23,632 nucleotides of DNA from assembly GCA_964416315.1 (NCBI GenBank), contig CAYQDR010000074.1:1-23632 (forward strand). The letters run 5' to 3'. Source of the stretch: CAYQDR01 sp964416315 (GTDB lineage Bacteria > Methylomirabilota > Methylomirabilia > Rokubacteriales > DASRDR01). The position numbers and the translations under genes were made by a program. This document shows, one piece after another, positions 6,790 to 13,335 of this stretch (positions within the stretch are counted from its first letter, which is position 1; every line of letters begins with the position of its first letter). The notes beneath the pieces were generated by a model that did no database searches, was not told where the DNA came from, and saw nothing but the letters and a program-made list of their open reading frames with translations.

Positions 6790-7743
6790 GTGAGAGCCTA
6801 CCTCGCCCGACGCCTCGCCATCGGTGCCCTGACGCTGGTGGGGATGTCGATGGTCATCTTCGTGCTCCTCCGCGTGGCGCCCGGCGACATCGTGGACATC
6901 CTCTTCTCGACGGCCGGCTACGTGAACCCGAGCGAGAAGGCCGCGATCCAGCGCGAGCTGGGGCTGGACCGGCCGATCTGGCTCCAGTACCTCGACTGGC
7001 TCCGGCAGATCCTGTCTGCCGACCTCGGCAAGTCCTACCGCTACGACCTGCCCGCCTGGCAGATCATCCGGCCGCTCCTGCCGGTGACGCTGGAGCTGGG
7101 GGCGCTGTCGCTGGTCGTCGCGGTGCTCCTCGGCGTTCCCACGGGTGTGATCAGCGCGGTCCGCCAGGACTCGGCGCTCGACTACGTGCTGCGGGTCCTG
7201 AGCCTCGCCGGGCTCTCCATGCCGTCCTTCTGGCTCGGCATGGTCATCATCCTGGGCCTCGTCGCCTGGCTGGGGTGGATCCCGCCCATGACCTATGTGG
7301 GGCCCACGGAGAACTTGGGGCTCCACGTGGCCCAGTTCCTGCTGCCGGCCCTGGCGGTGGGCTACCGTTCGTCGGCCCTCATCATGCGCATCACGCGCTC
7401 GGCGCTGCTGGAGGTCTTGCGGGAAGACTACATCCGCACCGCGTGGGCGAAGGGCCAGAGCGGGGGAGCCGTGATCTGGCGCCACGCGCTCGGAAACGCC
7501 ATGCTGCCGGTCATCACCGTGATCGGGATCGAATTCGCCTTCCTCATCGGTGGCCTCGTGGTCACCGAGCAGGTGTTCAACCTCCCGGGCGTGGCCCGGT
7601 TCCTGGTCCAGGCGATCCTCTGGCGCGACTACCCGATCGTGCAGAACCTCGTCATGTTCATCGCGATCGTCGTCATCCTGTCGAACCTCGCCGTCGACCT
7701 CTTGTACGGGGTCCTCGACCCCCGCGTCCGCTATGGCGACTAG
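6790..7743 (+). CDS. ABC transporter permease, DppB/OppB family
   Basis: 317 residues from GTG 6790. It starts with the typical MRAYLARRLAIGALTLVGMS first membrane helix and has about six membrane segments. The cytoplasmic EAA coupling loop reads EDYIRTAWAKG followed by WRHALGNAMLP, which contacts the ATPase. The C-terminus LLYGVLDPRVRYGD is characteristic of the family. It pairs with the following DppC-like gene, with which it overlaps by 11 bp, so the two are translationally coupled. It forms half of the inner-membrane channel for the substrate delivered by the upstream binding protein. No ATP-binding subunit gene is present in the window. Confidence 0.92.
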   Translation: MRAYLARRLAIGALTLVGMSMVIFVLLRVAPGDIVDILFSTAGYVNPSEKAAIQRELGLDRPIWLQYLDWLRQILSADLGKSYRYDLPAWQIIRPLLPVTLELGALSLVVAVLLGVPTGVISAVRQDSALDYVLRVLSLAGLSMPSFWLGMVIILGLVAWLGWIPPMTYVGPTENLGLHVAQFLLPALAVGYRSSALIMRITRSALLEVLREDYIRTAWAKGQSGGAVIWRHALGNAMLPVITVIGIEFAFLIGGLVVTEQVFNLPGVARFLVQAILWRDYPIVQNLVMFIAIVVILSNLAVDLLYGVLDPRVRYGD

Positions 7744-8632
7744 GGTCGCGGCCGGGGTCCCGCTGGTGGGAGCACCGGGGCGGGGCCGCCGGACCTGGAC
7801 GGCGCTTGCGCGGTTCATCGGAAAGAAGCCGCTGGGCGCCGCCGGTGGCGCCGTGATGCTCCTCATCCTGCTCATCGCTCTGTCGGCGGATCTCGTGGCG
7901 ACCCACGATCCGATCGCCACCGACGCCGCGCACACCCTGGGTCGGCCGAGCGGCGAGCACTGGCTGGGCTCGGATCACCTCGGCCGCGACATCTACTCCC
8001 GGATCGTCCACGGCGCCCGGGTGTCCCTCATCGTCGGGGTCGCCTCCACGCTGCTCGGGTCGGTCCTGGGCGGCGTCATCGGCCTCCTGTCGGGCTACGT
8101 CGGCGGGAAGACGGACCTCCTGAGCCAGCGGTTCCTGGACATCCTGCAGGGGCTCCCGCTCCTCGTCCTGGCGCTCGTCATGTCGGCCGCGCTCGGCCCC
8201 TCGATCGAGAACGTCGTGATCGCGATCTCGGTCCCGATCATCCCCCGGGCGGCGCGCGTCGTCCGCTCGAGCGTCGTGTCGATCCGCGAGATGCAGTACG
8301 TCGAGGCCGCCCGCGCCCTCGGGCTCCGCCACCTCCGGATCGCCTTCCGCCACATCCTGCCCAACACGGTCGGCCCGTTCATCGTCCTCTGCACGGCGCA
8401 GCTCGGGAGCGCCATCCTCGTCGAGGCCGCCCTGTCGTTCCTGGGGCTCGGGGTCCCCGAGCCGTATCCGTCCTGGGGACGCATGCTCTCGGTGTCGGCC
8501 GCCGAGTACGCGCAGAAGGCCCCGCACCTCGTCCTCTTCCCGGGCGCGGCGATCAGCCTGGCCGTCTTCGGGTCGAACCTCCTCGGAGACGCGCTGCGCG
8601 ACACGCTGGACCCGCGCCTCCGCGGGGCCTAA
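7733..8632 (+). CDS. ABC transporter permease, DppC/OppC family
   Basis: 299 residues from ATG 7733, which overlaps the end of the DppB-like gene. The frame is open further upstream, but those residues are a shadow of the preceding gene. After an N-terminal cytoplasmic stretch (RFIGKKPLGAAGG) and the first membrane helix comes the family hallmark HWLGSDHLGRDIYSRIVHGAR, given here as HWLGSDHLGRD, then the EAA loop VEAARALGLRHLRI with ILPN, and the C-terminal DTLDPRLRG. It is the second channel subunit. The operon appears to end here: a two-hairpin element follows the TAA stop directly. Confidence 0.92.
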   Translation: MATRVAAGVPLVGAPGRGRRTWTALARFIGKKPLGAAGGAVMLLILLIALSADLVATHDPIATDAAHTLGRPSGEHWLGSDHLGRDIYSRIVHGARVSLIVGVASTLLGSVLGGVIGLLSGYVGGKTDLLSQRFLDILQGLPLLVLALVMSAALGPSIENVVIAISVPIIPRAARVVRSSVVSIREMQYVEAARALGLRHLRIAFRHILPNTVGPFIVLCTAQLGSAILVEAALSFLGLGVPEPYPSWGRMLSVSAAEYAQKAPHLVLFPGAAISLAVFGSNLLGDALRDTLDPRLRGA

Positions 8633-8636
8633 TACC

Positions 8637-8698
8637 TCGGAGGGGGGCTCTGCCCCCCTTCCGAACCTCCCCCCGGGTTGCGCGGGCGAAGCCCGCGC
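8637..8698. repeat. Two-hairpin intergenic element, copy B
   Basis: Hairpin 1 is AGGGGGGC (8641-8648), TCT loop, GCCCCCCT (8652-8659), extended by TCGG (8637-8640) with CCGA (8661-8664) across one bulged T. A CCTCCCCCC tract (8666-8674) follows, then hairpin 2: GCGCGGGC (8680-8687), GAA loop, GCCCGCGC (8691-8698), then TCGAAGCG. Same layout as 1637-1704 with different stem sequences. It follows the ABC operon stop codon. Confidence 0.75.
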
Positions 8699-8754
8699 TC
8701 GAAGCGCTTCGTCCGGGCGCGCGTGGACGACTTTCCCTTTCCGCCCTTCTTGGT

Positions 8755-8764
8755 ACTCTAGAGT
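8755..8764. promoter_or_regulatory. 10-bp palindrome upstream of a small gene
   Basis: ACTCTAGAGT, a perfect palindrome 18 bp before the ATG at 8783. It could be part of an operator or overlap a -10 region (TACTCT at 8754-8759), but I find no good -35 box. Confidence 0.25.
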
Positions 8765-8782
8765 CGTGGGGACCGCCCACCG

Positions 8783-9235
8783 ATGGCACAGCCCGCCCTG
8801 ACCCTCGACGACCTGCCGCTCCCGCGTCGCGTCGCCATCGCCGAGCTCGTCGGGGCGGCGCTCTCGATCACGGGCGAGCTCGCGCTGCTCTACGCGGCGC
8901 TCGCGGCGCGCGGAGAGCTGGCCGCGCTCGATGCGGGGCTGGGCGAGCTGGCGTGGGCGAAGGGGGCAGAGGCGGCGGCCCTCGAGTCGCTCGCGCGGGA
9001 CCTCGGCTGCGACGCGGCGCAGGCGGCGCCGGCGCCGCGCCTGGAGACGGGAGCCGCGGGGCGTGGCCAGGTGTTCACGCGCGCGTTCGAGAGGGAGCGC
9101 ACGCTCGAGATCACATACCGGGAGTTGGTCGCCCTCCTCGCGGGCCACCCCCTCGAAGGGCGCCTCGCCCGACTCGCCGCCGAGACGGCGGGGCACCGGG
9201 CTCGGCTCCGGGACCTCTACTGGAGGTACTCCTAA
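8783..9235 (+). CDS. Unknown small all-helical protein, possibly ferritin-like
   Basis: 150 residues from ATG 8783. Nearly every segment is predicted helical: LPRRVAIAELVGAALSITGE, a second helix around GAEAAALESLARDL, a third around EITYRELVALLAGH and a fourth around LAAETAGHRARLRDLYWRY. Four helices with Glu in the first and Glu/His in the last recall a rubrerythrin/ferritin-like bundle, but the canonical ExxH pairs are not clear (the last helix has E-xxx-H). No signal peptide or membrane helix. It sits alone between the ABC operon and the dcw promoter, with a weak ribosome binding site. I would call it hypothetical; the frame is supported by protein-like composition compared with the other frames. 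Confidence 0.6.
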   Translation: MAQPALTLDDLPLPRRVAIAELVGAALSITGELALLYAALAARGELAALDAGLGELAWAKGAEAAALESLARDLGCDAAQAAPAPRLETGAAGRGQVFTRAFERERTLEITYRELVALLAGHPLEGRLARLAAETAGHRARLRDLYWRYS

Positions 9236-9276
9236 CCCCACGTCGCTACCGCCGGTTGTTTCGCCCCGAAGCCCCG

Positions 9277-9307
9277 TTTTTTTCTTTTCCGAACGGCATT
9301 TTTTCCC
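9277..9307. other. T-rich tract upstream of the dcw promoter
   Basis: Two runs of T on the plus strand (T7-C-T4 near 9277-9288 and T6 near 9299-9304) in an otherwise GC-rich region, ending at the -35 box. It may act as an UP-like element or as the tail of a terminator for the preceding gene; no stem precedes it. Confidence 0.4.
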
Positions 9308-9336
9308 TTGACAGGCCTCCCCGCCCTTTGTAGCAT
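9308..9336 (+). promoter_or_regulatory. dcw cluster promoter
   Basis: TTGACA (9308-9313), a 17-nt spacer and TAGCAT (9331-9336): a perfect -35, optimal spacing and a four-of-six -10. It lies directly upstream of the MraZ box and about 110 bp before the mraZ start. The only clear promoter in front of the dcw genes. Confidence 0.75.
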
Positions 9337-9347
9337 TGGCCCCACGA

Positions 9348-9383
9348 AGTGGGGGAAAGTGGGATGTCCTGGACTAAGTGGGC
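9348..9383 (+). promoter_or_regulatory. MraZ operator (MraZ box)
   Basis: AAGTGGG occurs at 9348-9354, 9358-9364 and 9377-9383. In the TGGGN notation used for E. coli MraZ the units are TGGGG (9350), TGGGA (9360), a degenerate TGGAC (9370) and TGGGC (9379), so three are spaced by exactly 10 bp. MraZ is known to bind such 10-bp-spaced repeats and repress its own operon. Placement just downstream of the -10 fits repression. Confidence 0.75.
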
Positions 9384-9446
9384 CGGGGCGAGGGGGGTTT
9401 CGGCGCCGGCCGGTGGGGCGGCGGGGACCGGGGAGGCGGGTGGCGG

Positions 9447-9887
9447 GTGTTCCGGGGGCGGTATCACCACACGATCGACGGCAAGGGCCGCCTGAGCATC
9501 CCGGCGCGCTTTCGCGAGGAGCTCCAGACGCGCGGGACCGACACGTTGATGCTCGCCGAGGGCGATCAGTGCATCTGGGCGTTTCCGATGGACGAGTGGG
9601 AGCGGCTGGAGCAAGAGCTCGAGCGGCGACCGCAGCTCGCGCCCGAGATGCGGAACTTCCTCCGCGTCTCGGTGGGGAGCGCGAAGGAGTGCCCGGTGGA
9701 CCGGGCGGGACGCGCGCTCGTGCCGCCCGAGCTGCGCGAGTTCGCGGCGCTGAAGAAGGACATCGTGATCGTCGGGGTGCTCAAGCGCTTCGAGATCTGG
9801 AGTCGCGAGCGCTGGGACGACCACTACCAGCAGCTCCGGGGCAGCTTCGACGAGAACGCGACCAGGCTGGGGGAGATGGGCCTGTGA
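9447..9887 (+). CDS. mraZ: Transcriptional regulator MraZ
   Basis: 146 residues. MraZ is an AbrB-like, ring-forming DNA-binding protein that controls the dcw operon by binding repeats in front of its own gene; such repeats are present at 9348-9383. The N-terminus FRGRYHHTIDGKGRLSIPAR is the classic first SpoVT/AbrB half with its DxKGR loop; the second half carries VDRAGRALVPPELREFA. GTG 9447 is chosen because it places FRGRY at the start as in the family, with GGGAGG 10 nt upstream; the longer in-frame start at 9378 would add glycine-rich residues and overlap the operator. The stop overlaps the rsmH start by 4 bp (GTGA). Confidence 0.93.
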   Translation: MFRGRYHHTIDGKGRLSIPARFREELQTRGTDTLMLAEGDQCIWAFPMDEWERLEQELERRPQLAPEMRNFLRVSVGSAKECPVDRAGRALVPPELREFAALKKDIVIVGVLKRFEIWSRERWDDHYQQLRGSFDENATRLGEMGL

Positions 9888-10846
9888 GCGGCCCGGGCCG
9901 ATTCCCGTCGCATCTCGGCGTCCTCGGCCCTCGGCGCTCCACGTCCCCCATCGCCTCCGAGCCGGGCCACCGGCCGGTCCTCCTCGACGAGGTCGTCTCC
10001 TGGCTGACGCCGGTGCCCCCGGGGTCCTGGATCGTGGACGGCACCGTCGGCCTCGGCGGCCACGCCGCGGCCCTGCTCGAGCGGGCGGCGGACACGCGCC
10101 TGCTCGGCCTCGATCGCGACCCCGCCTCGCTCGACCTCGCGGCCCGGCGCCTCGCCCCCTTCGGGGCGCGGGTCGTCCTTCGCCAGGCCGACTTCCGGCA
10201 TCTGGCCGGCGAGGCGGCCGCCTGCGGGGTGTCCGTGGCACATGCGATCCTGTTCGACCTCGGGCTGTCCTCGTTCCAGCTCTTCCACTCGGGCCGCGGC
10301 TTCTCCTTCCAGGCCGACGAGCCGCTCGACATGCGGTTCGACACGCGCCGGCCCTTCAGCGCGGCCGACGTGCTCCGCACGACGCCGGAGCCGGAGCTGG
10401 CGCGTCTCCTGCGGACCTACGGAGAGGAGCCTGCCGCGCGGCGGATCGCGCGCCGGCTGGTGGCGGCGCGGGCGCGGGGGCCGATCACGACGACCCGGGC
10501 GCTGGCCGAGCTGGTGGTCGCCGCCATCCCGCCGCACCGCCGGCCGCGCCGGATCCACGCCGCGACCCGCACCTTCCAGGCGCTCCGGATCGCCGTGAAC
10601 GACGAGCTGGGGAGCCTCGAGGCGGCCCTCCCCCAGGCGGCCCGCCTCCTGGCGCACCGGGGGCGCTTCGGGGTGATCGCGTTCCACTCGCTGGAGGACC
10701 GCCTCGTCAAGCGGGCGTTCCGGCAACTGAGCGCCGAGCCGGAGTGGCGGCTTGCGACGCGGAAGCCGATCCGACCCGGCCGCGATGAAACCCGTGTGAA
10801 CCCTCGCGCCCGGAGCGCCGTGTTCCGGGTGCTCGAACGCTGCTGA
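9884..10846 (+). CDS. rsmH: 16S rRNA (cytosine-1402-N4)-methyltransferase RsmH (MraW)
   Basis: 320 residues. RsmH methylates N4 of C1402 in the ribosomal P site with S-adenosylmethionine. Visible motifs: HRPVLLDEVV, the cofactor motif DGTVGLGGH, LGLDRDP, FDLGLSSFQL, GFSFQADEPLDMRFD, ATRTFQALRIAVNDEL and FHSLEDRLVKRAF. The conserved part starts only about 30 residues after the sole in-frame start, GTG 9884, which overlaps the mraZ stop. That extra N-terminal segment (GPGRFPSHLGVLGPRRSTSP) is encoded partly by a dispersed 28-bp repeat (9898-9925). No ATG, GTG or TTG lies between, so the repeat is probably translated. The rest is of normal length. Confidence 0.95.
   Translation: MSGPGRFPSHLGVLGPRRSTSPIASEPGHRPVLLDEVVSWLTPVPPGSWIVDGTVGLGGHAAALLERAADTRLLGLDRDPASLDLAARRLAPFGARVVLRQADFRHLAGEAAACGVSVAHAILFDLGLSSFQLFHSGRGFSFQADEPLDMRFDTRRPFSAADVLRTTPEPELARLLRTYGEEPAARRIARRLVAARARGPITTTRALAELVVAAIPPHRRPRRIHAATRTFQALRIAVNDELGSLEAALPQAARLLAHRGRFGVIAFHSLEDRLVKRAFRQLSAEPEWRLATRKPIRPGRDETRVNPRARSAVFRVLERC
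9898..9925 (+). repeat. Dispersed 28-bp repeat, copy 2, inside the rsmH 5' end
   Basis: Matches 2481-2508 in 27 of 28 bases. Copy 1 is intergenic; copy 2 is read as codons 5-14 of rsmH. Confidence 0.75.
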
Positions 10847-10853
10847 GGCGACG

Positions 10854-11264
10854 ATGACACCCATTGCCGATCAGGCCTCCGCCGTGGTCCGTGAGCGAGA
10901 CCGCCGACGATTCCGGGCCATGGCCGGGGTTCTCGCCCTGGGGTGTGTCCTGGTCGGCGGCGTGCTCGGGTATGTCTGGCTCCAGGTCCAACGCGTGCGG
11001 GTCTCCTACGAGCTCGAGGATCTCCGGGCCCTTCGCGCCGAGGTCGACGAGCAGAACAAGAAGCTCAGGCTGGAGCTGCTCACGCTCCGGTCGTTCGCCC
11101 GCGTGGACTCGGCTGCCCGTCGGCTGGGACTCCGGGAGCCCGGGCGGGACCAGGTGCGCCTCGCGCGCGAGTTCGTCGTGCCCGAACCGGGTGGAGAGGA
11201 CGGCGTCGCCTTCCGGACCGCCGCCAAGGACAACGGGATGAACGCGCCTCCGAACCGCCCATAG
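10854..11264 (+). CDS. ftsL: Cell division protein FtsL
   Basis: 136 residues. FtsL is a small bitopic membrane protein that joins FtsB/FtsQ and activates FtsW-FtsI at the septum. A cytoplasmic basic head (RERDRRRFRAM) is followed by one membrane helix at about residues 22-44, then a leucine-rich coiled coil (YELEDLRALRAEVDEQNKKL) and the family end motif DSAARRLGLREPGRDQV. A charged tail of about 35 residues follows. GAGG lies 5-9 nt upstream of ATG 10854. Assignment rests on topology and on its place between rsmH and ftsI, since FtsL diverges strongly in sequence. Confidence 0.85.
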   Translation: MTPIADQASAVVRERDRRRFRAMAGVLALGCVLVGGVLGYVWLQVQRVRVSYELEDLRALRAEVDEQNKKLRLELLTLRSFARVDSAARRLGLREPGRDQVRLAREFVVPEPGGEDGVAFRTAAKDNGMNAPPNRP

Positions 11265-11280
11265 CCGACCGTCGAGTAGC

Positions 11281-13335
11281 ATGGCGGAGTCGAAGTCCCG
11301 GTTCCGGACCCGCGCCCTCGTCCTGACCGGTGCCCTCGTCGCCGTTCACCTCGTCGTCGTCGCCCGCCTCGGCCATCTCCAGGTCGTCCGCCACGACGAG
11401 CTCGCCCGCATCGCCGAGCGCCAGTACTCCAAGACGATCCCGCTGAAGCCCAAGCGGGGGCCCATCTACGACCGGCACGGGCAGGCCCTCGCCGTCTCGG
11501 GGGAGGTCGAGTCCGTCTTCGCCCTCCCCGGCCGCATCGCCGACCGGGCCGCCGTGGCGGCGGCCCTGGCCCCCCGGCTCGGGGAGCGCCCGCGCGACCT
11601 GGAAGAGCGCCTCCAGTCCGACCGGCCGTTCGTCTGGCTCAAGCGAAAGATCCCGCCCGCCGTCGCCCAGCCCATCCGAGCCCTGCGGGTCCCCGGCATC
11701 GGCACGGTGCCGGAGTCGCTGCGCTTCTACCCGAACCGCGAGCTGGCGGCGCACGTGCTGGGGTTCGAGGGGTACGACGACCGGGGGTTGGAGGGGATCG
11801 AGCTGGCGCAGGACCGCCTCCTGGCCGGCGAGCGGGGGCTGGCGCTCGTGGAGCGGGACGCCCTCGGGCGCGACGTCACGGCGCAGCCGGCGATCCTCCG
11901 GCCGCCGACCCCGGGTCACGGCCTCGCGCTGACGCTCGACGCGACGATCCAGTACATCGCCGAGCGCGAGCTCGAGGCCGCGTGGCGGCAGACCGGCGCG
12001 CGGGCCGGAATGATCCTCGCCATGGACCCGCGGACCGGGGAGCTCCTGGCCATCGCGATCCGGCCGACCTTCAACCCCAATGCCTACCAGCAGGCCAGCT
12101 CCGACCAGTGGCGGAACCGGGCGATCACCGATCCGTTCGAGCCCGGCTCGACCTTCAAGGTGATCCTCGCGGCGGCCGCCCTCGAGGAGCGGGTCGTCCG
12201 GCCCGACGACCACCTCTACGCGGAGCAGGGGGTGATCACCGTCGCCGGCCGCCAGATCCACGACTGGAAGCGCTACGGCTGGCTGTCGTTCCGGGAGGTC
12301 CTCCAGTTCTCCTCGAACGTGGGGGCGATCAAGGTGGGCCAGGCGCTCGGCCGCGAGCGCTTCTACAAGTACATGGCGGCCTTCGGGTTCGGCAGCCAGA
12401 CGGGCGTCGGCCTGCCCGGCGAGAGCCGGGGCCAGCTCCGGCCCCCCCAGCGCTGGTCGGGGTTGTCGCTGGCCTCGATGTCGATCGGCCAGGAGGTCTC
12501 GGCGACGGCGCTGCAGATCCTCGCCGCCTTCGCCGCGGTCGCGAACGAGGGTCGACTCACGCGCCCCCACGTCGTCCGCGCCGTGCTCGACGACCAGGGT
12601 CGCGAGGTGCGCCGGGTCGAGCCCGAGGCCGTCCGGCAGGTGATCTCGCGGGAGACGGCGGCCGCCCTCACCGAGATCCTCACCCAGGTGGTCGCCCAGG
12701 GGACGGGGCAGAAGGCGGCGATCGAGGGGTACCGCGTCGCGGGGAAGACCGGCACCGCGCAGAAGCTCGAGCCCGGCAGCCGCGTCTATTCACGCAGGCC
12801 CGGCGTGCTCTCCTTCGTGGGGTTCGTCCCGGCGGACGCGCCGCGCCTCGTGATGCTGGTCATGCTCGACGAGCCCAAGACGGCGCAGTGGGGATCCGAG
12901 GCGGCGGCGCCGGTGTTCGCGGCGCTGGCGAGCCAGGTGCTGAGGCACCTGGACGTGCCTCCGGCCGACGTGCCCTCGCTCCAGATCGTCCGGGACACGT
13001 CGCCCCCCGCGGCCCCGGCGGCGGTCCCGCCCGGCGCCTTCGTGGGGCTGGCCGACGCGGACGCGGGCGAGGCGGTCATGCCGGACCTCGTCGGCCGGAG
13101 CCTGCGCCAGGCCCTCGGGCTGCTCGCGGGCTACGACGTGGAGGTGTCGGTCGCGGGTCGGGGCGTGATCGTCCGGCAGTCGCCCGCGGCCGGGACCGTC
13201 CTCACGCCCGGGGCGTTCTGCCGGCTCGAGCTCGTGCCGCCGCCCGGGCCGGCCGCGGACGGCCGCCTCCCGAATGGGAGAGAGGCGGCGACGACGCCCG
13301 CGACCGGGCCCGTCAATGGGAAACCGAGAACATGA
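11281..13335 (+). CDS. ftsI: Septal peptidoglycan transpeptidase FtsI (PBP3) with C-terminal PASTA domain
   Basis: 684 residues. A class B penicillin-binding protein that cross-links septal peptidoglycan together with FtsW. One N-terminal membrane helix (residues about 11-30) is followed by the dimerisation domain starting RGPIYDRHGQALA. The transpeptidase domain has all three active-site motifs: S290-TFK in EPGSTFK, S344-S-N346 and K489-T-G491. A C-terminal PASTA domain (MPDLVGRSLRQALGLLAG to FCRLEL, about residues 600-655) is followed by a short tail. PASTA is absent from E. coli FtsI but occurs in FtsI of several other lineages. ATG 11281 follows ftsL by 16 bp; its ribosome binding site is weak. 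The stop overlaps murE (ATGA). Confidence 0.94.
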   Translation: MAESKSRFRTRALVLTGALVAVHLVVVARLGHLQVVRHDELARIAERQYSKTIPLKPKRGPIYDRHGQALAVSGEVESVFALPGRIADRAAVAAALAPRLGERPRDLEERLQSDRPFVWLKRKIPPAVAQPIRALRVPGIGTVPESLRFYPNRELAAHVLGFEGYDDRGLEGIELAQDRLLAGERGLALVERDALGRDVTAQPAILRPPTPGHGLALTLDATIQYIAERELEAAWRQTGARAGMILAMDPRTGELLAIAIRPTFNPNAYQQASSDQWRNRAITDPFEPGSTFKVILAAAALEERVVRPDDHLYAEQGVITVAGRQIHDWKRYGWLSFREVLQFSSNVGAIKVGQALGRERFYKYMAAFGFGSQTGVGLPGESRGQLRPPQRWSGLSLASMSIGQEVSATALQILAAFAAVANEGRLTRPHVVRAVLDDQGREVRRVEPEAVRQVISRETAAALTEILTQVVAQGTGQKAAIEGYRVAGKTGTAQKLEPGSRVYSRRPGVLSFVGFVPADAPRLVMLVMLDEPKTAQWGSEAAAPVFAALASQVLRHLDVPPADVPSLQIVRDTSPPAAPAAVPPGAFVGLADADAGEAVMPDLVGRSLRQALGLLAGYDVEVSVAGRGVIVRQSPAAGTVLTPGAFCRLELVPPPGPAADGRLPNGREAATTPATGPVNGKPRT

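Noticed and set aside
8639..8674. Switch between alternative pairings in the two-hairpin element (G-rich arm with the CCTCCCCC tract)
   Set aside because: The tract is not a reverse complement of the G-rich arm beyond about 5 bp, so a strong alternative stem is not supported.
9378..9446. Upstream GTG for mraZ
   Set aside because: It would add 23 glycine/arginine-rich residues not typical of MraZ and would lie within the operator.
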